A DNA stretch of 54,806 nt from Clostridium sp. Lineage in GTDB: Bacteria; Bacillota; Clostridia; Clostridiales; Clostridiaceae. The notes below the pieces were generated by a model. That model was not told the DNA's origin, searched no databases, and saw only the letters and a list, made by a program, of their open reading frames with translations. The stretch is from NCBI GenBank assembly GCA_031292145.1, contig JARLHR010000132.1, positions 1-54,806 on the forward strand. The letters are read 5' to 3'. Every line of letters starts with the position of its first letter. The stretch's first letter is position 1. Below, in pieces: positions 36,972 to 45,482 of the stretch. The position numbers and the translations under genes were made by a program.

Positions 36972-37312
36972 CTTTCCCCTGTCCTTTTACCTGAGAGTTT
37001 CGCCTTACGACTTTCTCCTTCGGTGCTCATTAGGCACATGAAAAAAATAATAGCCCAAAGATGCGACGCATATTTCGGGTCAGACAAGAAAGCAAATTCT
37101 GCTCATAGTGGGCCTATTAGTAGAATTCGCTGACGCAGTATGACGCGAAATAGGCAAGTATACTGGTCTATTATTTTTTTGATTGTGCCTTAAAAGTCTC
37201 TCCAAGGGTTCATCCAATAACGGTCATCTCTAATTAAATAGGTACCTGAAAGATTTACTTCTTCGGTGAATGGCTATCGCCATTACTCTCCCGCTATCTT
37301 CGTCTGAACTTT
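36972..37312 (-). promoter_or_regulatory. Tandem glycine riboswitch, second aptamer interrupted by an R1 repeat
   Basis: On the minus strand aptamer I reads GCGGGAGAGT, a hairpin AATGGC-GATA-GCCATT, CACCGAAGAAGTAAAT and CTTTCAGGTACC. Aptamer II starts CCTTGGAGAGACTTT and resumes after a 162-bp insert (37031-37192) with GAGCACCGAAGGAGAAAGTC and ends ACTCTCAGGTAAAAGGACAG. The conserved cores of both aptamers are intact; the insert falls in the variable stem between GGAGAGA and CACCGAAG. The downstream 140 nt have an AAGTAAT/ATTACTT stem but no clear intrinsic terminator, so the control point is unclear. The regulated gene is the permease at 35434-36828. Confidence 0.9.
37031..37192. repeat. R1 MITE-like repeat, 162-bp copy inside the riboswitch
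   Basis: The ends TTAGGCACATGAAAAAAATAATAG and its near inverse CTATTATTTTTTTGATTGTGCCTTA form terminal inverted repeats of about 22-24 bp. Inside, ATGCGACGCATA and GACGCAGTATGACGCG form partial stems. No coding capacity. Flanking TTA on both sides is compatible with a TA-type target duplication, as in Tc1/mariner-like or IS630-like MITEs. Confidence 0.8.
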
Positions 37313-37328
37313 TAAATTTTACTGTTAT

Positions 37329-37357
37329 ATACTAATACATTTTTAATAAAGTTGCAA
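37329..37357 (-). promoter_or_regulatory. Candidate promoter of the glycine riboswitch
   Basis: Minus strand: TTGCAA (37357-37352), 17-nt spacer, TAGTAT (37334-37329), just before the first aptamer. Both boxes match consensus at four of six positions. The remaining gap to 37670 is AT-rich and must also contain the promoter for the GtrA gene on the plus strand. Confidence 0.4.
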
Positions 37358-37670
37358 CAATTTTTTCATTTTAATTAAAATCAAGAAGTATTTTTATCAT
37401 AATTTTAAAAACATTTATAAAAAAGTAACAACATTAAGTTAAAACTATATAAATTCATTACTACATTTAAATAATAAAGCCATAATGTAACAGTCAAACC
37501 AGAATTCTCTTACTTAATTTCGAGATTTCGTAACTTGAATGACATAATTAAGAATTATTATAAGTATATAGCGACACTATTTATATTAATAAAAAATACA
37601 CTGTTCTTAAATATAGCAATAAATTAAATCAAATTTTAGTTTATCAATAAATTAAAAGGAGCGGAATTAC

Positions 37671-38132
37671 ATGACTATTGTTAAAAATATTTACAACACC
37701 TTTATAAATAATGAAAAATATAAAAATATTATAAGATTTGGCTGCGTAGGATGCTTAAATACTATGTTTGACTTTGGAGTGTTTTCCTTGTTAAATAGTT
37801 TTTTTGGTATTAACTATGTTATAAGTCAGATAGTATCATATTGCAGCGGTACTTTAAATAGTTATATCTGCAATAAATTTTGGACGTTTAATGATACAAA
37901 AACAAATAAAAAAACAACAAAAGAAATTGTTCAATTTATTGTTGTTAATTCAGCTTCATTAGGCGTAAGCTTAATAGGATTAAGTATATTAATGAAAGAT
38001 AATTCTATAAATCCTTTTTTTTCTAAAGTTTTCGCAATGGTATTAGCACAAGTTGTTAATTTTTTAGGCTACAGATTTTGGGTTTTTGGTGGAACAGTAA
38101 AACTAAAGTCTTGTGCTAACAATATAGCGTAA
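37671..38132 (+). CDS. GtrA-family membrane protein
   Basis: 153 residues, four membrane helices, with the family marks IIRFGCVGCLNTMFDFGVFSLL and CNKFWTFND near the second helix. GtrA proteins are thought to move lipid-linked sugars across the membrane or to support surface-glycan transfer. AAAGGAGCGG precedes the ATG. It starts a plus-strand group with a GT39 glycosyltransferase and a GT2 dolichol-phosphate-type transferase, the common trio for making, flipping and using a polyprenyl-phosphate sugar. Confidence 0.88.
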   Translation: MTIVKNIYNTFINNEKYKNIIRFGCVGCLNTMFDFGVFSLLNSFFGINYVISQIVSYCSGTLNSYICNKFWTFNDTKTNKKTTKEIVQFIVVNSASLGVSLIGLSILMKDNSINPFFSKVFAMVLAQVVNFLGYRFWVFGGTVKLKSCANNIA

Positions 38133-38361
38133 ACCTCACCTAGTTTTTCTAATACTTTAATATAATTAAGTCGTCTAAAATTACAAACACTCAAGTACCT
38201 CAATTAAATATTATATTGATGAATATTTTTGTATCGAAACTATAAAACTAATTAATATCAAATTAGCTTATAGTTTATCAAAAGATATAATTAATCTCAC
38301 AGCTAACGTAACAAATTTTCATATATATAAGCTGTGAATATTTAACTGAGGAGGTATTTAA

Positions 38362-40413
38362 GTGACAGAAAAAGTACGATTTACAAAACAAAACTTTTGG
38401 ATAGGTATAATTTTAATATTATCTATAATATTAAACTTCGCAAATTTAGGTATAGAGGGATATGCTAATACTTATTATTCTGCCGGCGTAAAAAGTATGA
38501 TGATGAACTTTAAAAATTTCTTTTTTGTATCTTCTGACCCTTCTGGCTTTGTAACTATTGATAAACCACCTATAGGTTTTTGGTTACAAACTATATCTGC
38601 AAAAATATTTGGATTTAGCGGATGGAGTGTTATCCTTCCACAAGCACTTGCTGGGGTTATATCAGTGTGGATAATATATTATCTTGTAAATAGGTCTTTT
38701 GGAAGTTTAGCAGGATTAGTTGCAGCATTATGTCTTGCTGTAACTCCTATTTTTGTAGCAGCAAGTAGAAATAATACAATAGATAACCAGCTTGTTTTAT
38801 CTTTATTACTTTCATGTTGGGCTATTTCCATAGCAGCTGAAAAAGGGAAACTTAAATATCTTCTATTAAGTTTATTATTAGTGGGTATAGGTTTTAATAT
38901 AAAAATGGTGGAGGCATATATGATAGCCCCAGCAATTTTTATAACATACTTTCTCTCTTCTGCTATGCCTTATAAAATTAAAATAAAACATCTTATTATA
39001 GGTGCAGTGGTTCTTTTTGTAGTATCACTATCTTGGGCTGTAATTGTAGATTTAGTACCAGCCAATGATAGACCTTTTATTGGAAGTAGTACCGACAATT
39101 CAGTTATGGAGCTAATAATAGGTCATAACGGGCTAGAAAGAATTGGCCTAGGTGGGAAAAATGCTTATCGAGGAAATAATCAGCCTCAAGAATTTCAAAA
39201 TAAAACCAATACGTCACCAAATCAACAATCACAGAATCAGCAGCCAGCAAATCAACGGTCACAAAATCAAAAGCCACAGAATCAGCAGCCAACAGGTAGA
39301 AGCGGTATGGGGAATAATTCAAAGACCGGTATTTCAAGATTATTTTATTATAATAATTTATCAGATCAAATATCCTGGTTCTTGCCATTTGCTATAATTG
39401 GGGCTATAGCATCTGCAATAGAAGAAAAAGTTAAATTCAACTTCGATAATAATAGAAAGTTATCACTTCTATTATGGTTCATGTGGTTATTGCCCGAATT
39501 TATATATTTTAGTTTTTCAAAAAACGTAACTCATACATATTATTTAACAACAATGGCACCATCAGTTGCAGCTCTGACCGGAATTGGACTCGCAACAATG
39601 TGGAAACTTCATAATGAACAGAGCTGGAAAAAGTGGATTTTACCCTCAGCGTTTATTGTAAATGGGCTTACTGAGATACTTATACTATCTTCAAATTATC
39701 AAACATCAAACGGTTATAAAATTACACTTATAATAACAGGAATTTTATCCATAGGAGCTTCAATAGCATTGGTTATAGGTGCTATAAGAAGAAAGAATTC
39801 TACTCACTCAGAAGAAACATCTATGAGAAAATTAAATATAATACTGGCTAGTATTGCTTTTATTGGGATTTTAACTGCTCCTATGGTTTGGTCCTTTACT
39901 ACATTATTTTACCCAATGAATGGAAGCAGTCCTGCTGCTGGATTAGAACTTGTATCCAGCAAACAGGATAGAAATTTTAGTAACAGCAGCAATTTAAAGC
40001 TTATACAATTTTTAGAAGCGAATAAAAAAAATGAAAAATACCTTGTTGCAGTACCCTCAGCAATGACTTATGCTTCTGATTTAATCCTTAAAACCAATGA
40101 ACCTGTTATGACCATTGGTGGATTCAGCGGCTCAGATAAAATAATCACACTAGATCAATTTAAGCAACTAGTTTCTGAAGGGGCTGTAAGATATGCAGTA
40201 GTCAGTGGTGGAGGTCATATGGGCGGTGGTCCAACAGAAGCTAACTCAAATAATGATATTATGAACTGGATTACAGCAAACGGTAAGCCTGTATCTGACA
40301 GTGAGTGGAAAGATCCAACTACTTCAGATACACAAAATAATAACCAAAGATTCGGTGGATTTGGCGGTGAAACAAGTTCTGCTAAACTATACGATTTAGC
40401 CTTACTATTCTAA
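38362..40413 (+). CDS. GT39/ArnT-like membrane glycosyltransferase (YkcB-type)
   Basis: 683 residues, many membrane helices. The start is GTG 38362, 8 nt after GAGGAGG. An N-terminal PMT-type region has TYYSAGVKSMMMN, DKPPIGFW (the catalytic Asp loop) and SRNNTIDNQL. A periplasmic-side loop at about 270-320 is an unusual Gln/Asn/Pro-rich repeat (NQQSQNQQPANQ-like). The C-terminal soluble domain carries Gly-rich segments (GGGHMGGGP). It would transfer a sugar from polyprenyl phosphate to a surface acceptor outside the membrane. Similar to B. subtilis YkcB. The acceptor is unknown. Confidence 0.88.
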   Translation: MTEKVRFTKQNFWIGIILILSIILNFANLGIEGYANTYYSAGVKSMMMNFKNFFFVSSDPSGFVTIDKPPIGFWLQTISAKIFGFSGWSVILPQALAGVISVWIIYYLVNRSFGSLAGLVAALCLAVTPIFVAASRNNTIDNQLVLSLLLSCWAISIAAEKGKLKYLLLSLLLVGIGFNIKMVEAYMIAPAIFITYFLSSAMPYKIKIKHLIIGAVVLFVVSLSWAVIVDLVPANDRPFIGSSTDNSVMELIIGHNGLERIGLGGKNAYRGNNQPQEFQNKTNTSPNQQSQNQQPANQRSQNQKPQNQQPTGRSGMGNNSKTGISRLFYYNNLSDQISWFLPFAIIGAIASAIEEKVKFNFDNNRKLSLLLWFMWLLPEFIYFSFSKNVTHTYYLTTMAPSVAALTGIGLATMWKLHNEQSWKKWILPSAFIVNGLTEILILSSNYQTSNGYKITLIITGILSIGASIALVIGAIRRKNSTHSEETSMRKLNIILASIAFIGILTAPMVWSFTTLFYPMNGSSPAAGLELVSSKQDRNFSNSSNLKLIQFLEANKKNEKYLVAVPSAMTYASDLILKTNEPVMTIGGFSGSDKIITLDQFKQLVSEGAVRYAVVSGGGHMGGGPTEANSNNDIMNWITANGKPVSDSEWKDPTTSDTQNNNQRFGGFGGETSSAKLYDLALLF

Positions 40414-40454
40414 ATCTATATATACATTAACTTAATTCAATAAAAATGTTCAAG

Positions 40455-40541
40455 ATATATATGTTGCAAAAAAACAATCTACACTTAATTAGGTGACACT
40501 GACTGGATTTTGCTGAAAAATTAAAATTGCAACATATATAT
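40455..40541. repeat. 15-bp perfect inverted repeat between GT39 and GT2 genes
   Basis: ATATATATGTTGCAA (40455-40469) and TTGCAACATATATAT (40527-40541) are exact complements, separated by 57 nt that contain a small CAC-TTAATTA-GGTG-like fold. It ends about 38 nt before the GT2 start. A transcript crossing from the GT39 gene would form a hairpin ahead of the GT2 ribosome site. No T-run follows, so it is not a classical terminator. Confidence 0.6.
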
Positions 40542-40579
40542 ACATGAAAATATTTTATTTTTCAATTGGAGGCAATTTT

Positions 40580-41548
40580 ATGAATGATACATTATATATG
40601 ATAATTCCTTGTTATAACGAGGAAGAGGTTTTACATGAAACAGCTAAAAGATTACTAAAAAAGATTACTACTATGATAAAGAATGAAACTATTTCTAAAG
40701 ATAGTAAAATACTTTTCGTTAATGATGGTTCAAAAGATGAAACTTGGAATATAATAGAAAAACTCCATAGTCAAAATAACATATTTTCTGGTGTTAATCT
40801 TTCTAGAAATAGAGGACATCAAAATGCATTACTTGCTGGACTTATGACTTCTAAAGAATTTGCAGATATGACCATATCCCTGGATGCAGATTTACAGGAC
40901 GATGTGGATGTAATAGATAACTTCGTGAAACAATACTATGATGGAAGCGATATTGTTTATGGTGTACGGTCTTCAAGACAAACAGATACATTTTTTAAAA
41001 GAACAACAGCCTTGTTTTTTTATAAATTAATGAATAAACTTGGAGTCGATACAATTTATAATCATGCTGACTATCGTCTTATGAGTAAACGTGCTTTGGA
41101 AGGCTTAAGCCAATTTAAAGAAGTAAATTTATTTCTTAGAGGTATGGTCACTTTAATAGGATACAAGTCTTCTATTGTAGAATATGAACGTCATGAAAGA
41201 TTTGCAGGCGAATCTAAATATCCATTTAAAAAAATGCTTGCTTTTGCTTTAGATGGAATTACATCCCTAAGCATAAAGCCTATAAGAATAATTACAGTAC
41301 TTGGATTTCTCATAGTTTTTTTTAGTTTTATAGCTTTAAGTTACTCTTTTATAGTTAAATTTTTCGGAGAGACTGTGCCCGGTTGGACTTCTCTAGCCCT
41401 TTCAATTTGGCTTATTGGTGGAATTCAACTTTTATCCCTTGGAGTTATAGGCGAATATATTGGTAAGATATATAATGAAACTAAGCAAAGGCCAAGATTT
41501 ATTATTTCAGATAAATTAATTATTAGTGATAAATCTGATAAACTATAG
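40580..41548 (+). CDS. GT2 polyprenyl-phosphate glycosyltransferase (GtrB/YkcC/DPM1-like)
   Basis: 322 residues from ATG 40580, 7 nt after GGAGG; an upstream in-frame ATG at 40544 has no site. The GT-A domain has IIPCYNEEEVLHET, LFVNDGSKDETW, LSRNRGHQNALLAGL and SLDADLQDD (the DxD metal site). Two C-terminal membrane helices (about 230-300) anchor it. It loads a sugar onto undecaprenyl phosphate on the cytoplasmic side; GtrA flips it and the GT39 enzyme uses it. Ends before a small terminator at 41596-41620. Confidence 0.92.
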   Translation: MNDTLYMIIPCYNEEEVLHETAKRLLKKITTMIKNETISKDSKILFVNDGSKDETWNIIEKLHSQNNIFSGVNLSRNRGHQNALLAGLMTSKEFADMTISLDADLQDDVDVIDNFVKQYYDGSDIVYGVRSSRQTDTFFKRTTALFFYKLMNKLGVDTIYNHADYRLMSKRALEGLSQFKEVNLFLRGMVTLIGYKSSIVEYERHERFAGESKYPFKKMLAFALDGITSLSIKPIRIITVLGFLIVFFSFIALSYSFIVKFFGETVPGWTSLALSIWLIGGIQLLSLGVIGEYIGKIYNETKQRPRFIISDKLIISDKSDKL

Positions 41549-41595
41549 ATTACCCCCTAATAAATTAACATGCTAAGAAATTATATAGTAAAAAA

Positions 41596-41620
41596 ATCAC
41601 TAGAAAGTGCTCTTTTTTAT
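41596..41620 (+). terminator. Terminator of the GtrA-GT39-GT2 group
   Basis: ATCACT-AGAA-AGTGCT stem followed by CTTTTTTATTTG, about 50 nt after the GT2 stop. Confidence 0.6.
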
Positions 41621-41728
41621 TTGTTATTAGTTGTTATTTGATAAAATGAGTTGTTAAAGATTCTTAAGTAATCAATTGGATAGCAATTCCAACAAATTAT
41701 ATGATATTTGTATAAAGATTTTTAATAA

Positions 41729-41746
41729 GGGGGGGGGTTTTTAATG
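41729..41746 (+). promoter_or_regulatory. Ribosome site made of a run of nine G before the GT51 start
   Basis: Nine consecutive G (41729-41737) lie 6 nt before ATG 41744 and form the only possible ribosome-binding sequence. G-runs of this length are rare in this AT-rich DNA. Length changes by strand slippage would alter the ribosome site and its spacing. Confidence 0.6.
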
Positions 41747-42523
41747 GCAAAAGAAAAAAGCAATATATTATTAACAATTTTAAAGTTTATTATTATATTA
41801 CTTATAATTATAAGTGGATTCATTTATTTTAAATATTGGCCTACAATTTCGTCTTTATATTCTGATGCAACTACAAAAGTAAATAATTCTACAGTAGATA
41901 CCTTTAATACTAATAAGTCAAATAATATAACTTCTTTAAGTAATAAAGATCCTTTATATTTGAAGTCAGCACTTATTCCTCAAGATATAAAAAATGCTTT
42001 TATTTCTATTGAAGATAGAAATTTTTATAAACACGGAGGTATAAGCATAGAAGCCATTTTCAGGTCAATATATTCACTCTCAACTAATGATTGGAAAATA
42101 ACAGAAGGTGGCAGTACTATTACTCAACAATTATCAAGAAATGTTTTTTTAAACTTTGATAAAAATTATGAAAGAAAACTTGAAGAGATGTTTATAGCTG
42201 TTAAATTAGAGCAAAAATTTACAAAAGATCAAATCTTAGAGTTTTATATTAACAATATATATTTCAGTAATAATGCTTATGGTATTAATACTGCTGCTAA
42301 AAAATTCTTTAATACAGATTGTTCAAAACTAAATCTTTCACAAATATGTTTTTTAGCCGCAATTCCAAATGATCCAGAGTATTATGATCCCATAAATCAT
42401 GTAGATAATACCTTACAAAGAAGAAATTTGATATTAGAAAAGATGAAAGAATATGGTTATATTTCTGATGAACAATATCAAACCGCTATTAATTATAAAA
42501 TAATTTTAACCTTAGGAAAATAA
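41744..42523 (+). CDS. Monofunctional peptidoglycan glycosyltransferase (GT51)
   Basis: 259 residues. One N-terminal membrane helix (8-31) is followed by a complete family-51 domain: SIEDRNFYKHGG with catalytic Glu90, EGGSTITQQL (121-130), RKLEE (144-148) and a later KFFNTD-LNLSQICFLAAIPNDP segment. It polymerises lipid II into glycan strands outside the membrane. There is no penicillin-binding transpeptidase domain, so it is of the MtgA/SgtB type. The start follows an unusual G9 ribosome site. It stands alone, convergent with the sulfatase gene. Confidence 0.92.
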   Translation: MAKEKSNILLTILKFIIILLIIISGFIYFKYWPTISSLYSDATTKVNNSTVDTFNTNKSNNITSLSNKDPLYLKSALIPQDIKNAFISIEDRNFYKHGGISIEAIFRSIYSLSTNDWKITEGGSTITQQLSRNVFLNFDKNYERKLEEMFIAVKLEQKFTKDQILEFYINNIYFSNNAYGINTAAKKFFNTDCSKLNLSQICFLAAIPNDPEYYDPINHVDNTLQRRNLILEKMKEYGYISDEQYQTAINYKIILTLGK

Positions 42524-42604
42524 TACAGAATTAAATACAAAGATTGATAAGAAAGTATTTTCTTTACATATCTTTTCATAACCATAACTAAATAGTGATA
42601 TTTT

Positions 42605-44341
42605 TTATTGATATTCTGACTTACCCTTAATTCGTCCACTAGATGGATGCAGTCTTTTTATTTTGCATTGTTCATACAATAATATTATTAAATACTCTTT
42701 TATGTTTGTTAATTTAGCATTCTGTTGTGAATTATTTGCTAAATTAAACATTTCTAAAGGGTCTCTTGTGATGTTATACATTTCATATTCTGCTTCATCA
42801 GGTTCCCTCTTTATTGAAAAATAACTAACCGAGTTAAAGTCTTCATTAGCTGTTTTAATTAAATTTTTATCTGATACACCTGGTGATGTCCAAAACTGCT
42901 GATTATCATAATATTTACTTAACTTCCATTTTTCCTTTGTACCATTTTTACCTGTATCTAAATATGCTATTACTGCTTCAATATTATTAGGTGATATTAC
43001 TGATGTATACGAGTCTCCAAATAAAGTTACTTGATTCAATCCTTTTGTTACATTATCATCAGTCATGAAATAAATTGGTTCCTGTTGCATTTGTTTACAT
43101 TTTCCAAAAATTAAAGGAGTTAAATCCCTACCTACTAAAGGCTGCACTTCAATATGATCTTTTTTTAATATCTCAAGTGTTTTTTCTTCATTAATATTCG
43201 CTAATCCTAATATGGTAGGTAGAATATCTATATGACTGGTTAAAAGTTCTGTACAACGTCTTTTCGGAAATAATCGTGGATTATGAATAATAAATGGAAC
43301 ATGTATTGTTTCTTCATAAGCATTATACCATTTTTGAAATAATCCATGTGCTCCAAGTAATTCTCCATGGTCTGAAGTAAAAATAATTATAGTATTTTCA
43401 TAAAATTTAGATTTAACTACTGAATCTAAAACTTTCTCTATATCTTTATCTACTTGTAATTGCAAAGAATAATATAACTTTCTATACTCCTCAGTATCCA
43501 ACGTTGGTTGAAAAGATTTTTGAAACACCTCTTTATAGCTTTTTTGTGCTCTTGGCTTAGTGTTTAGATTTTCCTTTGCTGTTGGTGCTGGAGGAATATA
43601 TGGAGTAAATGGGTCTATCTTAAAATCAAATTGTGGAAGCAGTCTAGAAACCTCTCCATAGAAAGCAATATCATGAGGATTAACAAATGAAGCCACAATA
43701 GCCCATGGATATTCTTGATGTTTATTATTAAGTTCATTAATTAAATCAGAAACTTCTTTTGCATATACAGTATCTCTTCCAGAAATATCCCCTGAGGAAG
43801 ATGAACCTGTATTACGTGAATTTGTTCCAAATGGCTCTGGGCCAATCCATCCATTAAAACCATATTTATCTAACCTATTGGCATTCTTGTAAATATTTGT
43901 GTTTTTAATATTTGAAATTCCAGTTAAGTCGTTATAGCTTAGTAACGAATCATGAGTATTAGGAATAATAATATCTGGTTGCGATACATGCCACTTTCCT
44001 CTCCAGTAAGTGTTATAACCATTAGCCCTTAGATAATCCCCAATGGTTGGAACTGTATTAGGGTCTAACCAAAACATATCCGGATCAAAATCCCCTTTAG
44101 CAACTCCTGGTGTCTGACTCACACCATGAAGTGATGGATATTGTCCTGTGTATAACGTTCCTCTACTTGGGGAGCAAGCTGTACTACCTACATAATGGTT
44201 ATAAAATTCTAAACCATGTTGCTTTAAAAAATCCTCTGAACGAAATTTGGTTTTTATCCATGTTCTAATTTGTTCATTTTCATAAATAGGTGGATACCGC
44301 TGTTCATCTACAAGTATAATAAGAAAGTTAGGTCTTTTCAT
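42605..44341 (-). CDS. Sulfatase-family hydrolase, Cys-type
   Basis: 578 residues without signal peptide. The active-site signature is CSPSR (Cys56 to Arg60) followed by GTLYTGQ; Cys56 must be converted to formylglycine. N-terminal metal ligands lie in LIILVDEQRYP, and the second metal site in FTSDHGELLGAHG. In anaerobes the maturing enzyme is the radical-SAM anSME, which is not in this window. The likely substrate is an organic sulfate ester; phosphonate or choline sulfatases share the fold. AAAGGAG precedes the ATG. It stands alone on the minus strand. Confidence 0.88.
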   Translation of the reverse strand: MKRPNFLIILVDEQRYPPIYENEQIRTWIKTKFRSEDFLKQHGLEFYNHYVGSTACSPSRGTLYTGQYPSLHGVSQTPGVAKGDFDPDMFWLDPNTVPTIGDYLRANGYNTYWRGKWHVSQPDIIIPNTHDSLLSYNDLTGISNIKNTNIYKNANRLDKYGFNGWIGPEPFGTNSRNTGSSSSGDISGRDTVYAKEVSDLINELNNKHQEYPWAIVASFVNPHDIAFYGEVSRLLPQFDFKIDPFTPYIPPAPTAKENLNTKPRAQKSYKEVFQKSFQPTLDTEEYRKLYYSLQLQVDKDIEKVLDSVVKSKFYENTIIIFTSDHGELLGAHGLFQKWYNAYEETIHVPFIIHNPRLFPKRRCTELLTSHIDILPTILGLANINEEKTLEILKKDHIEVQPLVGRDLTPLIFGKCKQMQQEPIYFMTDDNVTKGLNQVTLFGDSYTSVISPNNIEAVIAYLDTGKNGTKEKWKLSKYYDNQQFWTSPGVSDKNLIKTANEDFNSVSYFSIKREPDEAEYEMYNITRDPLEMFNLANNSQQNAKLTNIKEYLIILLYEQCKIKRLHPSSGRIKGKSEYQ

Positions 44342-44412
44342 CTTCTCACTCCTTTTTAACTTCCATAATAAAGTATGAAGACTAAAATTATTTTATGCTA
44401 AAAAAGTCTACG

Positions 44413-44500
44413 TCATTGTAGTCGAGTAGAGAAAGCTCTCACAGATTTAACCCATTGATTAAACTCCTTAACCTTTGCTCTAAATTTCTTTTTACTTGTT
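44413..44500 (-). pseudogene. Possible C-terminal tail of a group II intron reverse transcriptase
   Basis: A minus-strand frame reads TSKKKFRAKVKEFNQWVKSVR and then AFSTRLQ and a stop. The FRxKVKExNxWVK pattern recalls the thumb/maturase region of group II intron proteins, and the rest of the gene is absent. The surrounding 320-bp gap also shows TTAGGCAC at 44514-44521, an R1-like end; nothing else was recognised. Confidence 0.3.
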
Positions 44501-44662
44501 TTTCTCTGTTATATTAGGCACTTTTCTTTATAATAAAGATGAACGGTGCATTGAAATAATGTTCAATCCAATTTATGATACGGTTCTTCATATTATAAAG
44601 ACTATTATTTACACTTATGGTACTATCTAAATTATAAAAAATTAGAAAAGACAATATATTTA

Positions 44663-45424
44663 CTACAGTAACTTACTTAATATATTTTCAAAGTGATTTT
44701 TCTGTTCTTTAGCCATAAGAGGTTTAATTGCTTGTATATCTTTATAGAACTTAAACATCAAACCAGCGGTAGTAGCTTGAGCCATTGTTAAAACCTTTAA
44801 AGTAATTATGTGAAACCTAACTTGCCTATTTTCCACATGAGAATGCTTTCTGTGTATGTCTATGGCTTCTTTGCTATTAAAATCAATATAATGTATTAAG
44901 GAATTAAAATATATTCCCCCTTCTTCGATTTTAAACTCATCATGATGCCTATGGCTTCTAATTACCCAATTCTCATAACTTTTATGATTATTTAATAAGT
45001 GAACATTAGCATGTTGAGGAACTGTCAGGTCTTGAATTAAATGACAAGCAGCACCTAAATAGAACATTGAATCTTTAATGTTACCATGGAAATATTCATT
45101 TAATGATTTAGTATAGTAAGATATACATTCTTTTTTTGCATCACTGCTACCATATAATCCCCTGTTCCTATGTGGATTATAAAAATGATTACTGCTTTTT
45201 AAATCCTGATCAGCCCAAACTACTCCAGCATTAATATCACATATATATGATTTCATAAGTTTATAAGCTTCCATATGTCCATCATTTTTTAATACTATTA
45301 AAGACTGAGTATTTATAAATTTATGAACTATACACTGAGCTTTCATTATTCTCTTCTTTAAAGGATTTACAGTTTTTAGTACTTTTTTAAATACGTATGA
45401 ATATGATTTTTCTAAAACTTTCAT
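44663..45424 (-). CDS. Zinc-dependent phospholipase C-like protein without signal peptide
   Basis: 253 residues of the zinc phospholipase C / alpha-toxin fold. Zinc ligands align: His34 (IVHKFI), Asp72 (WADQD), His80 (SSNHFYNP), and His128/Asp132/His138 in FYLGAACHLIQDLTVPQHANV. The last is almost the alpha-toxin sequence FYLGEAMH-D-P-H. Unlike the secreted enzymes there is no signal peptide and no mature N-terminal Trp (a zinc ligand in the toxin); instead about 30 basic residues precede the first His. It may be intracellular, and its activity on phospholipid is unproven. The start is ATG 45424; an upstream ATG at 45433 abuts the GGGG site. Confidence 0.82.
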   Translation of the reverse strand: MKVLEKSYSYVFKKVLKTVNPLKKRIMKAQCIVHKFINTQSLIVLKNDGHMEAYKLMKSYICDINAGVVWADQDLKSSNHFYNPHRNRGLYGSSDAKKECISYYTKSLNEYFHGNIKDSMFYLGAACHLIQDLTVPQHANVHLLNNHKSYENWVIRSHRHHDEFKIEEGGIYFNSLIHYIDFNSKEAIDIHRKHSHVENRQVRFHIITLKVLTMAQATTAGLMFKFYKDIQAIKPLMAKEQKNHFENILSKLL

Positions 45425-45482
45425 AATTATCATCCCCGTGAATATATTTGTAATCTAAATTATTATAAACATATATTTGACT

